From: Candidatus Nucleicultrix amoebiphila FS5
GTDB lineage: Bacteria; Pseudomonadota; Alphaproteobacteria; Caedimonadales; Nucleicultricaceae
DNA: 64,000 nt
Assembly (NCBI RefSeq): GCF_002117145.1
Contig: NZ_CP008743.1
Coordinates: 496,001 to 560,000 of the forward strand
Direction: 5' to 3'
In this document: piece by piece, positions 27,261-35,732 of the stretch
How positions within the stretch are numbered: the first letter of the stretch is position 1
Layout: each line of letters begins with the position of its first letter
The notes under the pieces: generated by a model
Told to the model about the DNA's origin: nothing
Seen by the model: only the letters and a program-made list of their open reading frames with translations
The model's database searches: none
Program-made: the position numbers and the translations under genes

Positions 27261-28964
27261 CTATTTGCTCTCATCCTCTGCATTTTGAGATGAGTAGGCT
27301 CTTCTAAAGTTATCAATGATTTGACCAACTTCTTCTTGAGGAGTACCCACAGCTTTAAGAACAGCAGACGCCAACTGAAGGCTTGGTTCCAGGTTCTCAG
27401 GCATAATAACAGCCACACCCAATTGGGCTAATTTAGCTTCATATTCATCATCACGCATTCTAACTGAGACTTGCAGATGGGGAAATTGACGACGTATCAT
27501 CGTGGCTATTTTCAAAGTTGCGCGGGTATTATTAATACTCACAACAGCAGCTTTCGCTTTTTCGACGCCTAGAACCCGCAATACTTCGGCTCGAGAAGCA
27601 TCTCCGTAAAACACTGGAAATCCTTTCGCACGTCCATTGGAGACATTATCCATGTTATTATCGATCGCCACAAAGGGAATCATTCTCTCTAACAAAAGAC
27701 GTGCAACCATTTTACCCACACGCCCAAATCCAGCAATAATCACGTGATTTTTTAAGTCACCAATTTCATCAAGGGCGGCATGGAGTGACGCATCTGATTC
27801 TTGTTGATGCCAACGTTCATCTAACCGTTTACCAATAACAGCTAAAAGAGGCGTAAGAGCCATCGAAACAGCCACCGCACTATAAATCAATTGGGCAATC
27901 TCAGGCGTAATAATCTCAAGATTCAAAGCTGGAATAAAAAGAACGAAGACGAACTCTCCTCCCCCTGCCAACAATAACCCCACCCTCACAGCCGTAATGC
28001 GTGGCAACTTGAAGAGCAAGCACAGGAAAAAGAGTATGGCCGCTTTAATCGCCATCATGCCAACAATAAGCGTTAAAATCACTGAAAATTGGCTATACAT
28101 AAGACTAATATTGATAGACATGCCCACGGTCATAAAGAATAGACCTAAGAGTAAACCATAAAAAGGATGAATATCTGCTTCAACTTGATGACGATATTCT
28201 GTCTCAGAAAGCAGAAGTCCTGCTAAAAAGGCCCCCAATTCCATAGATAGGCCTGCCGCCCAAGTTGCCACACTGGTAGTTAAGACGACTAAGAGCGTCA
28301 AAATTAACATTAACTCTTGATTATTGATACGGACGAAAGCGCGATAAAGGGGGCGCAATAAAAGTCGGCCAACCATCAAAATCATAAAGAGCACCAAAAA
28401 CGCTTTTACTGCAGAGATCCCTAACACACTGAGGATACTGCTTTCACTTTGGGCAAAGGTTGACATTAATACCAAGAGAACAACAACAAAAAGATCTTGC
28501 AGCAAAAGAACAGCAAACGCAACACGGCCAAATCGTTGCGCGATCTCCCCACGTTCTGCCAAGAGCTGCAATACAACTGCGGTAGAAGAAAGAGCAAGTG
28601 CACTGCCTATAAGGATTGTGGCTTCAATCGATAGATCCAGCCACCAACAAATCGCTGAAAATGCAAGGGTGGTCAGCATTACTTGAGCAAACCCCAGACC
28701 AAAAACATAACGCTTGAGGACTTGAAACCTTTGCAAAGGCATCTTGAGACCTATTGTAAACAATAAGAAAACAATACCGAATTGTGAAAAAAACTTTAGA
28801 CCGTCAAAACCAGCAATGAACCCGAGAGCTTTTGGTCCAATGATCAAACCTCCAATTAGATATCCTAAAATCGGACTTGCTTTTAATCGACGAAAAAGAG
28901 GAACAACAATGGCAGCAGTTATTAAAAGTATCAGTGTATCAGACATATAATGTGTTTCGTGCAA
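27261..28964 (-). CDS. CPA2 monovalent cation:proton antiporter with RCK_N domain (KefB/KefC-like)
   Basis: A 567-residue membrane protein. Residues about 10-390 form some 12 helices of a Na+/H+ exchanger domain (LGYLIGGLIIGPKALGFI, SALALSSTAVVLQLL, and SMELGAFLAGLLLSETEYRH are family landmarks). A TrkA-N/RCK domain with Rossmann motif IIAGFGRVGKMVARLL follows (about 410-525). It should exchange K+ or Na+ for protons under nucleotide or thiol control. The frame starts with TTG at 28964, which has AGAAGGGGG at good distance; the ATG six codons later has no such site, so the TTG may be genuine. Confidence 0.9.
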   Translation of the reverse strand: MHETHYMSDTLILLITAAIVVPLFRRLKASPILGYLIGGLIIGPKALGFIAGFDGLKFFSQFGIVFLLFTIGLKMPLQRFQVLKRYVFGLGFAQVMLTTLAFSAICWWLDLSIEATILIGSALALSSTAVVLQLLAERGEIAQRFGRVAFAVLLLQDLFVVVLLVLMSTFAQSESSILSVLGISAVKAFLVLFMILMVGRLLLRPLYRAFVRINNQELMLILTLLVVLTTSVATWAAGLSMELGAFLAGLLLSETEYRHQVEADIHPFYGLLLGLFFMTVGMSINISLMYSQFSVILTLIVGMMAIKAAILFFLCLLFKLPRITAVRVGLLLAGGGEFVFVLFIPALNLEIITPEIAQLIYSAVAVSMALTPLLAVIGKRLDERWHQQESDASLHAALDEIGDLKNHVIIAGFGRVGKMVARLLLERMIPFVAIDNNMDNVSNGRAKGFPVFYGDASRAEVLRVLGVEKAKAAVVSINNTRATLKIATMIRRQFPHLQVSVRMRDDEYEAKLAQLGVAVIMPENLEPSLQLASAVLKAVGTPQEEVGQIIDNFRRAYSSQNAEDESK

Positions 28965-29395
28965 AGAACCCCCTTCTTGAATTTTGATTCAAAATTTCAA
29001 CCTCCAACTCTCGTAAATGTGTCAAAGGATTATAGTTTTATTTTTATTAAAAATATGTAACCTAAAATGATTAAAAAATTCTACTTTTTTTTCACATTTT
29101 TGTAAATTTATTAACAGTGCAAATTTCATTGGGTCTTCAAGAAGTCAATCCTCTTTTTAAAATTAATTTAAATTTTTTTCATTTGCACAAAATCCTAGTA
29201 AAATCAACATGTTGACTTAATTCATCATATTTCTTTTCTGGTGGTTTATTAATTCTCTTCTTTAATCACTTAAAGAATTTAGTTGCTTTTTTACGCACAA
29301 AGTTATCCACAAGCTTGCTGTCCTCTAATTTATTGGCATATCAATTAAATTTGCACCATAATAGGGCAGTTAAGTGATTTTATGTGACATAGTGA
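28965..29395. other. AT-rich intergenic region with one perfect DnaA box
   Basis: The 431 bases between the divergent antiporter and uvrC genes hold no convincing gene. They are very AT-rich with many A/T runs. A perfect DnaA box TTATCCACA lies at 29303-29311, with a weak second candidate (ACGCACA) just upstream. Both flanking promoters must lie here. One box is too little to call an origin. Confidence 0.5.
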
Positions 29396-31258
29396 ATGCC
29401 TGAACATATTTCTCCAGTAACTTCTTTGAACCGCGGTCTTGAAGTTATAAGCGATTACGTTAAAAACTTACCTCTTAAACCGGGTGTCTACCGTATGCTG
29501 GGGAAAAACGACACGGTTCTTTATGTGGGGAAAGCCAAAAGTCTTAAGAAGCGGGTGCAAAGTTATACTCAACCCCAGCGTTTACCAAATCGTCTTAAAC
29601 GTATGATCTCAGAAACAATTTCCATGGAGTTTGTGATAACTCATAATGAAGTTGAAGCTTTGCTTCTAGAAGCAACACTCATCAAAAATCTTAACCCTCG
29701 TTATAATGTCCTTTTTAAGGATAGTAAATCATTTGCCTATATTTTGATTACAGAAGGTCAATGGCCTCGTCTTGGAAAGCATCGTGGTGCAAAAAATATC
29801 CCAGGTAAATATTATGGTCCATTTGCTTCTACTGAAGCCGTTCATCAGACTATCAATAGTCTGCACAAGATCTTTAAACTGAGAAATTGCAGCGATAGTT
29901 ATTTTGCTGCACGAAAACGTCCTTGTTTACAATATCACATCAAACGCTGCACTGCCCCTTGTGTGCGCTATATCAATGAAGAGGATTACAACACGTCTGT
30001 ACGACAAGCAAAAGATTTTCTCGAAGGCAAGAGTCAGCTTCTACAAAAGGAATTGAGTGAAAAAATGTTGGCTGCAAGTGCTAAACGTGACTATGAACAT
30101 GCAAGCTTTTATCGTGACCAAATTCGTGCGCTGACCCAGATCCAAGTACACCAAAATATGAATCCTACATTCAAAGAAAGTACGGATATCATTGCCTTAG
30201 CAGAAGATAAAGGTAGCGTTGCTATTCAAATCTTTTTCTTTCGAAATAGTAGTCATTTTGGCAGCAGAACATACTTTCCTCTTCACACCGATGAAACCTC
30301 CCCCGAAGATGTTCTCACCAGTTTCTTAACCCAATTTTATAATGATCATCAGCCTCCAGAGCTTGTATTAATCAATTACGACCTTGAAGACAAAAATCTT
30401 TTACAAAACGCCTTTCATGAAAAATACGGTCATTCAGTCACCTTCCTCAAACCTCTCAAAGGAGAGAAGAAAAAGTTAATAGAGCGTACCTACGAAAACG
30501 CTTGTGAAGCTTTAGAGAGACATCTTGCAGAAGCTTCAACTCTCAAATCGATCCTGGAAAAATTGACGGAAGTATTTCAGTTACCGAATATTCCTGAACG
30601 CATTGAAATATACGATAACAGCCATATTCAAGGATCAAATGCTGTGGGAGCCATGGTGGTTGCTTCAAGAAGAGGCTTTGAAACAAAACTCTACCGAAAG
30701 TTTACAATAAAAACCGCTGGACCATCAGGGATCACACCTGGAGATGATTTTGGAATGATGCGAGAAGTCTTAACGCGACGCTTTAGCGGCTCTCTTCTCA
30801 AGAAGGTTGAAAATACTTTACCAGACCTTATCTTGATTGATGGAGGCAAAGGACAATTAAGCACAGCCCACTCGGTGCTCGATGAATTAAACCTTGATAT
30901 TCCTATTCTAGCTATTGCTAAAGGACCTGAGCGTAATGCGGGAAAGGAAACTTTTTTTAAAAAAGATTCTCATCCCATTACTCTTGAACGTCATCGTCCA
31001 ATCCTTCATTATCTAGAACGATTGAGAGATGAAGCGCACCGCTTTGCGATTGGCACCCATCGAAAGAAACGTGAAAAGGCCCTCACTTTGTCGCCTCTCG
31101 ATGAAATTTCAGGAATTGGTGCTGAACGCAAAAAAATTCTCTTGCGCCATTTTGGATCTACTCGCAATATAGAAAATGCAGGGCTTGAAGACTTAAAAAA
31201 AGTGAATGGAATTAGTGCAGCTCTTGCAAATAAAATTTATGATTTTTTCCATCCTTAG
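29396..31258 (+). CDS. uvrC: excinuclease ABC subunit C
   Basis: Makes the two incisions of nucleotide excision repair together with UvrB. In order over 620 residues: GIY-YIG nuclease domain (about 25-105, PGVYRML and LYVGKAKSLKKR), a Cys-containing linker (RPCLQYHIKRCTAPC), UVR motif (about 210-240), the RNase H-like second nuclease domain (IEIYDNSHIQGSNAVGAMVV, ILIDGGKGQL) and tandem helix-hairpin-helix motifs at the end (about 570-620). Length is normal. No other uvr gene is nearby; pgsA follows after 22 bp and may be on the same transcript. Confidence 0.97.
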   Translation: MPEHISPVTSLNRGLEVISDYVKNLPLKPGVYRMLGKNDTVLYVGKAKSLKKRVQSYTQPQRLPNRLKRMISETISMEFVITHNEVEALLLEATLIKNLNPRYNVLFKDSKSFAYILITEGQWPRLGKHRGAKNIPGKYYGPFASTEAVHQTINSLHKIFKLRNCSDSYFAARKRPCLQYHIKRCTAPCVRYINEEDYNTSVRQAKDFLEGKSQLLQKELSEKMLAASAKRDYEHASFYRDQIRALTQIQVHQNMNPTFKESTDIIALAEDKGSVAIQIFFFRNSSHFGSRTYFPLHTDETSPEDVLTSFLTQFYNDHQPPELVLINYDLEDKNLLQNAFHEKYGHSVTFLKPLKGEKKKLIERTYENACEALERHLAEASTLKSILEKLTEVFQLPNIPERIEIYDNSHIQGSNAVGAMVVASRRGFETKLYRKFTIKTAGPSGITPGDDFGMMREVLTRRFSGSLLKKVENTLPDLILIDGGKGQLSTAHSVLDELNLDIPILAIAKGPERNAGKETFFKKDSHPITLERHRPILHYLERLRDEAHRFAIGTHRKKREKALTLSPLDEISGIGAERKKILLRHFGSTRNIENAGLEDLKKVNGISAALANKIYDFFHP

Positions 31259-31280
31259 ATATTATATAGGCGTTGACTAA

Positions 31281-31838
31281 ATGATGCTTCCTAACCTCCC
31301 AAACACATTAACTCTCTTCAGAATTGCAATTATTCCGATCATGATCGTACTGTTCTATATGAATAAGGAAATGGGATTTTGGATTGCCGCTGTTTTCTTT
31401 ATGTTTGCGTGCATTACTGATTTTCTTGATGGATATTTTGCCCGCACCTTTAAACAGACAACGAAACTGGGGGGCTTTTTGGATCCCATTGCCGATAAGC
31501 TTTTAGTTGCTTCAACACTTTTACTTCTCGTTGGATTTGACCGTATTCGAGGGCTCTCATTGGTACCCGCTATTATTATTCTTTGCCGAGAAATTTTAGT
31601 TTCTGGATTAAGAGAATTTTTGGCTCAAACTCAGATTTCAGTCCCCGTCAGCCAATTAGCAAAATGGAAAACTGCTGTTCAGATGGGAGCTATTGGATTG
31701 CTCATTGCCGTCCCTGAATCGTCTTATTTCTTTTCTCTAGCCACAATTGGCATTATTGGTCTATGGGTAGCAGCGATTCTTACTCTTGTTACAGGGTATG
31801 ATTATCTGAGGGCCAGCTATCATCACATGAAGACTTGA
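31281..31838 (+). CDS. pgsA: CDP-diacylglycerol-glycerol-3-phosphate 3-phosphatidyltransferase
   Basis: First committed step to phosphatidylglycerol and cardiolipin. The 185-residue membrane protein has the CDP-alcohol phosphotransferase motif DG-x2-AR-x8-G-x3-D-x3-D, seen as DGYFAR...GGFLDPIADK (about residues 50-73), and the family start LPNTLTLFRIAIIPIMI. About five or six helices are visible. The uvrC-pgsA order is widespread in proteobacteria. A tRNA-Val gene follows. Confidence 0.96.
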   Translation: MMLPNLPNTLTLFRIAIIPIMIVLFYMNKEMGFWIAAVFFMFACITDFLDGYFARTFKQTTKLGGFLDPIADKLLVASTLLLLVGFDRIRGLSLVPAIIILCREILVSGLREFLAQTQISVPVSQLAKWKTAVQMGAIGLLIAVPESSYFFSLATIGIIGLWVAAILTLVTGYDYLRASYHHMKT

Positions 31839-31895
31839 TTCTAAAAGATTATTCAGGTATCAGAAGTGAGTTGTTTATTTAAACCACTTTTTGTG

Positions 31896-31970
31896 GGGCG
31901 CATAGCTCAGTGGGAGAGCACTACGTTGACATCGTAGGGGTCGCTGGTTCAATCCCGGCTGCGCCCACCA
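31896..31970 (+). tRNA. tRNA-Val (anticodon GAC)
   Basis: A 75-base cloverleaf: acceptor GGGCGCA/TGCGCCC, D-arm GCTCAGTGGGAGAGC, anticodon stem CTACG/CGTAG with loop TTGACAT (anticodon GAC), T-arm GCTGGTTCAATCCCGGC and encoded CCA. Confidence 0.97.
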
Positions 31971-32129
31971 TCTCCTCCCTCTTTTCCTTTTGATTAATCT
32001 GTGTTAAATTAAGCTATTATGAAAATATTTCATCTATAGCGTCATAGAGCCCATTGGGCCTCTTTCAAAGCATCGTCCAGGACCCCTGCACATGTTAAAC
32101 GACAACAAAAAATAACTTAGAGAATCATT

Positions 32130-33530
32130 ATGTCTTCCCTCTCCCCAAGTACCTCGCAGCCCTTTAAAGGGTTGACTAAGTATCGCCCAGGCAGTCTTAG
32201 AGAAGTGTTAGTCATATCCTTCCCTATGATGATGACGGCCCTTTCAACAAATTTAATGTTTTTTTTGGATCGACTTCTTTTAGCCCGCTATTCAACAGAA
32301 GCAATGAATACAATGGCTACAACCTGGATGGCGTGTGCTATTTTTCAGTATGGTTCTTCCGGTGTCGCTTCGATTGCTGAAGTTTTTGTCGGGCAACATA
32401 ATGGTGCTAAACAATATGATCGCGTTGCAGAACCTGTCTGGCAAATGATTTGGTTTGCTTTATCACTTTCGATCGTTTTTATTCCCATGGCCATTTATGG
32501 CAACACTTGGTTTATCCCTGAAGAATATGAATCTATGGGAGCCCCCTATTTCACTTTCTTGATGTTCTTTTCATCTCTCGTGCCCCTTATGGTGGCCGTA
32601 GCATCATTTTTTATAGGTACTGGACGCGTGGCTATTGTTACGTTCGCAACAATTTTAGCCAATGTGATTAACCTTGTTTTAGCCTATTTGTTTGTTTTTG
32701 GTGTTGAAGGCTGGATTCCTTCTTTTGGATTGATGGGAGCTGCTTATGCCATGGTCACAGCTCAAATAGTTCAGGCAACGGTTCTTCTCAGTATTTTTAT
32801 CGGCAAGAAAAAGTACCGCGAAAAATATCATACCCACGTGATGACTTTTAATAGGAAAGTTCTGTTGAAATGTCTTGAGATTGGCTTACCAACGACTATT
32901 GGTCACGTCCTTGAAATCGCCGCTTGGTCTGTTCTTTTAAATATGATGGCTCATCGTGGAGAAGCCTATGTAACAATCGTTTCCATTGGCCAAAGTATTT
33001 TTATACTTCTTGCTTTCCTCAATGATGGAATTCAAAAAGGGATTATTGCTATCGGCTCTAATCTAATTGGCGGCAAGCAATGGTCAATTGTTCCAAAAGC
33101 TCTCTACTCAACATTTCAAGTCCATCTCAGTATGATGGTTATTTTAGCACTTCCCCTCTTGGTTATGCCCGATTTATTGATTGAGCTATTTTTACCTGAG
33201 GTTACAATCAAGAGTCATCTTGTGGAATTAAGAGAGATGACAAAAATTGCACTGTTTTGGGTTTGGGTTTTTATTGTGTTTGACGGATTTGCATGGGTAA
33301 TGGCAGGCATGCTCACAGCTGCCGGAGATACAAAATATGTCATGATGATAAGCACAACGGGTGTGTGGGTCTTTGCCCTTTTGCCAATTTATATTTTCGT
33401 GGTTTCTTCCTCTGGCACTCCCCAATTAACTTGGGCAATAACCGCAGTCTATGGTGCTATTCACGTTATTCTGATGTATATACGTTATCGAGGAGATCGT
33501 TGGAAACAACATAATATTACAGGTCATTAA
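32130..33530 (+). CDS. MATE family efflux transporter
   Basis: A 466-residue polytopic protein with twelve hydrophobic segments and the two-fold repeat of the MatE fold (LREVLVISFPMMMTALSTNL in the first half; LLKCLEIGLPTTIGHVLEI in the second). MATE proteins export organic cations, drugs or metabolites in exchange for Na+ or H+. Substrate cannot be predicted. It stands alone, between tRNA-Val and a hairpin terminator. The ATG at 32130 is preceded by only a weak ribosome site (TTAGAGAATC). Confidence 0.92.
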   Translation: MSSLSPSTSQPFKGLTKYRPGSLREVLVISFPMMMTALSTNLMFFLDRLLLARYSTEAMNTMATTWMACAIFQYGSSGVASIAEVFVGQHNGAKQYDRVAEPVWQMIWFALSLSIVFIPMAIYGNTWFIPEEYESMGAPYFTFLMFFSSLVPLMVAVASFFIGTGRVAIVTFATILANVINLVLAYLFVFGVEGWIPSFGLMGAAYAMVTAQIVQATVLLSIFIGKKKYREKYHTHVMTFNRKVLLKCLEIGLPTTIGHVLEIAAWSVLLNMMAHRGEAYVTIVSIGQSIFILLAFLNDGIQKGIIAIGSNLIGGKQWSIVPKALYSTFQVHLSMMVILALPLLVMPDLLIELFLPEVTIKSHLVELREMTKIALFWVWVFIVFDGFAWVMAGMLTAAGDTKYVMMISTTGVWVFALLPIYIFVVSSSGTPQLTWAITAVYGAIHVILMYIRYRGDRWKQHNITGH

Positions 33531-33573
33531 CACTCTGTTAAGCTTTTGAAAGTAAAAGGAATTATGAAAGACT

Positions 33574-33637
33574 CTAGGATTTCCATCTTAAAATTTGCTT
33601 TTTAGGATATTGACCCGGAAATCCTAGGGTTTTTTTT
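33574..33637 (+). terminator. hairpin with T-tract downstream of the MATE gene
   Basis: Perfect 11-bp arms CTAGGATTTCC (33574-33584) and GGAAATCCTAG (33617-33627) enclose a 32-base loop and are followed by eight T (33630-33637). A 13-codon frame (33564-33605) with a Shine-Dalgarno overlaps the left arm. The long loop is unusual for a simple terminator. Confidence 0.6.
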
Positions 33638-33704
33638 GTTCTATTGACAGCTTTTTCTCTTGCGTTTAATTAATCTCGGTGATCAATTTTTAAGGTTTAG
33701 ATTT

Positions 33705-33962
33705 ATGAAACATATTCTCTTATTGGTAATAACCACCTTTTTCTTGAGTTATCCTTTAGAGGCCTCTTTTTTTAAAGAAGAAATAGTCGAAGAGGGCGCA
33801 CCAACAAGGATTCAATATACGCGTGATCAGTTGCTTCATTTAGAGAAGAGTCCTCTCTCTAAACTCCCGCTCCATATTGATTTAAAATTTTATCATCAGA
33901 AGGCGCAGAAATCCTATAAAAAGTATCCTCGTAAACAAAAAAGACACGATTATCGGCAATAA
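33705..33962 (+). CDS. small exported protein of unknown function (85 aa)
   Basis: A signal peptide (MKHILLLVITTFFLSYPLEA) is followed by a short mature chain that is acidic at first (FFKEEIVEEGAP) and very basic at the end (about residues 62-85, with KKYPRKQKRHDYRQ). The ATG at 33705 has AAGG upstream; the frame is open further upstream, but the signal peptide marks the start. I recognise no family. It is convergent with the ETF-QO gene. The net-positive tail would suit binding to nucleic acid or membrane, which is speculation. Confidence 0.65.
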   Translation: MKHILLLVITTFFLSYPLEASFFKEEIVEEGAPTRIQYTRDQLLHLEKSPLSKLPLHIDLKFYHQKAQKSYKKYPRKQKRHDYRQ

Positions 33963-33981
33963 ATTACGAGACTCACAGAAT

Positions 33982-35619
33982 CTACATATTTGGATAGCGA
34001 GGCCCCCCTCCCCCTTCAGGAGGAACCCAGTTAATGTTTTGAGTGGGATCCTTAATATCGCAAGTTTTACAATGGACACAATTTTGCGCATTAATTTGTA
34101 ATCGTGGGGCTTGATTATCTCCATCCCGCACAATTTCATAAACACCTGCAGGACAATAGCGTTGTTCAGGAGAATCATAGAGTGCGAGATTACAACTTAT
34201 GGCTCGCTCAGGATCAGATAAATGAAGATGACACGGTTGATTTTCTGGGTGATTCGTATTGGATTGAAATACAGAAGTAAGCCTATCAAAGCTGATAATA
34301 TTATCGGGTTTGGCATAGGCAATAGGCTTTGAATTCTTAGCCAACTTCAAACTCTCATTGTCCTTATGGTGTTTTAGCGTCCATGGCATTACCCCCCTGA
34401 AGAGATAAGTCTCTAAAGCCGCATTTATCAACCCAGACAAAAGCCCCCAACGAAAACCTGGTCGAATGTTACGCACTTTTTTGAGCTCTTTATTAATCCA
34501 ACTTTTTTTCACACGTTCATCAAATTCACCCAAAAGCACCTTATTGGCTTTACCGTTCATACTTAAAAATTCAAAAACAGTCTCTGCAGCAATCATTCCA
34601 GACTTCATCGCTGTATGAGTACCTTTAATCTTTGGAACATTCAGAAACCCAGCACTACAACCGATAAGCGATCCCCCTGGAAAACTCAAATTTGGAATGG
34701 ATTGATACCCTCCCTCATTTAAAGCACGTGCTCCATAAGCCATACGTTTTCCCCCTTCCAATAAACTTCTAATCGCAGGATGCTGTTTAAAACGTTGAAA
34801 CTCTTCATAAGGACTCATGTAGGGATTCTGATAATCTAATCCCACAACAAAGCCTATAGAGATCTGATTGTTTTCAAGATGGTAGATAAAGGAACCCCCA
34901 TATGTTTTACGGTCTAAGGGCCAACCAATAGTGTGTGTAATGAAACCCGGGTGATGATTTTCAGGTTTTACTTCCCACAATTCCTTGATGCCTAATCCGT
35001 AGGTTTGAGGTTGAGCGTCTTTCCGCAAGTTATATTTAATCATAATTTCTTTACTTAAAGAGCCATGACACCCCTCTGCGAGTAGAACGTGACGAGCAAA
35101 AACTTTTACCCCTTCTTGATATCGATCTGTAGGTTTTCCTTCTGCATCCAACCCCATCGGTGTCGTTTCAACCCCAATCACACAATCATCATCATCAAAG
35201 ATTGCCTTAGCAACTGCAAATCCTGGGTAAATTTCTACACCTAGCCCTTCAGCCTTTTGCGCCAACCAACGACATAGATTTCCTAAGCTAATCACGTAGT
35301 TACCGTGATTTTTCATTTGTGGAGGCGTGGGAAGACGAAAAGCACGTCTCTTCGTTAAAAATAAAAACTTATCTTTTTGTGCCTGTATATTTAAAGGTGC
35401 GCCTTGCTCTTTCCAATCAGGGATCAATTCATTTAACGCTTTTGGATCAATGACAGCTCCCGATAAAATATGGGCACCAACCTCAGATCCTTTTTCAAGA
35501 ATGCAAACAGAGAGATTTTTGCCCTGCTCTTGGCATAATTGCTTGAGACGAATAGCAGAAGACAATCCAGACGGACCTGCCCCCACGATAACAACATCAT
35601 ACTGTAGCGAATCTGACAT
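33982..35619 (-). CDS. electron transfer flavoprotein-ubiquinone oxidoreductase
   Basis: Membrane-associated FAD and 4Fe-4S enzyme that passes electrons from ETF (fatty-acid and amino-acid oxidation) to ubiquinone. The 545 residues begin with the FAD Rossmann motif VVIVGAGPSGLSSAIRLKQL, keep GSEVGAHILSGAVIDP, the ubiquinone-binding region FPGGSLIGCSAGFLNVPKIKG, and end with the cluster domain: RYCPAGVYEI and NCVHCKTCDIKDP. Length is normal. The etfAB genes are not in the window. It is divergent from the TPR protein gene. Confidence 0.95.
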   Translation of the reverse strand: MSDSLQYDVVIVGAGPSGLSSAIRLKQLCQEQGKNLSVCILEKGSEVGAHILSGAVIDPKALNELIPDWKEQGAPLNIQAQKDKFLFLTKRRAFRLPTPPQMKNHGNYVISLGNLCRWLAQKAEGLGVEIYPGFAVAKAIFDDDDCVIGVETTPMGLDAEGKPTDRYQEGVKVFARHVLLAEGCHGSLSKEIMIKYNLRKDAQPQTYGLGIKELWEVKPENHHPGFITHTIGWPLDRKTYGGSFIYHLENNQISIGFVVGLDYQNPYMSPYEEFQRFKQHPAIRSLLEGGKRMAYGARALNEGGYQSIPNLSFPGGSLIGCSAGFLNVPKIKGTHTAMKSGMIAAETVFEFLSMNGKANKVLLGEFDERVKKSWINKELKKVRNIRPGFRWGLLSGLINAALETYLFRGVMPWTLKHHKDNESLKLAKNSKPIAYAKPDNIISFDRLTSVFQSNTNHPENQPCHLHLSDPERAISCNLALYDSPEQRYCPAGVYEIVRDGDNQAPRLQINAQNCVHCKTCDIKDPTQNINWVPPEGGGGPRYPNM

Positions 35620-35732
35620 AAGGGCCTTCCCAATTTCTTATAATATCTTTTTACGTTTTACGTTTTCACAAACTTTTATTAAATTTAAAGGATAAATAAA
35701 AGAGTTTGCAACTTAAGATTACAGTGGAAGTG

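Noticed and set aside
28965-29395. Origin of replication
   Set aside because: Only one perfect DnaA box and no neighbouring origin-linked genes; kept only as a low-interest note.
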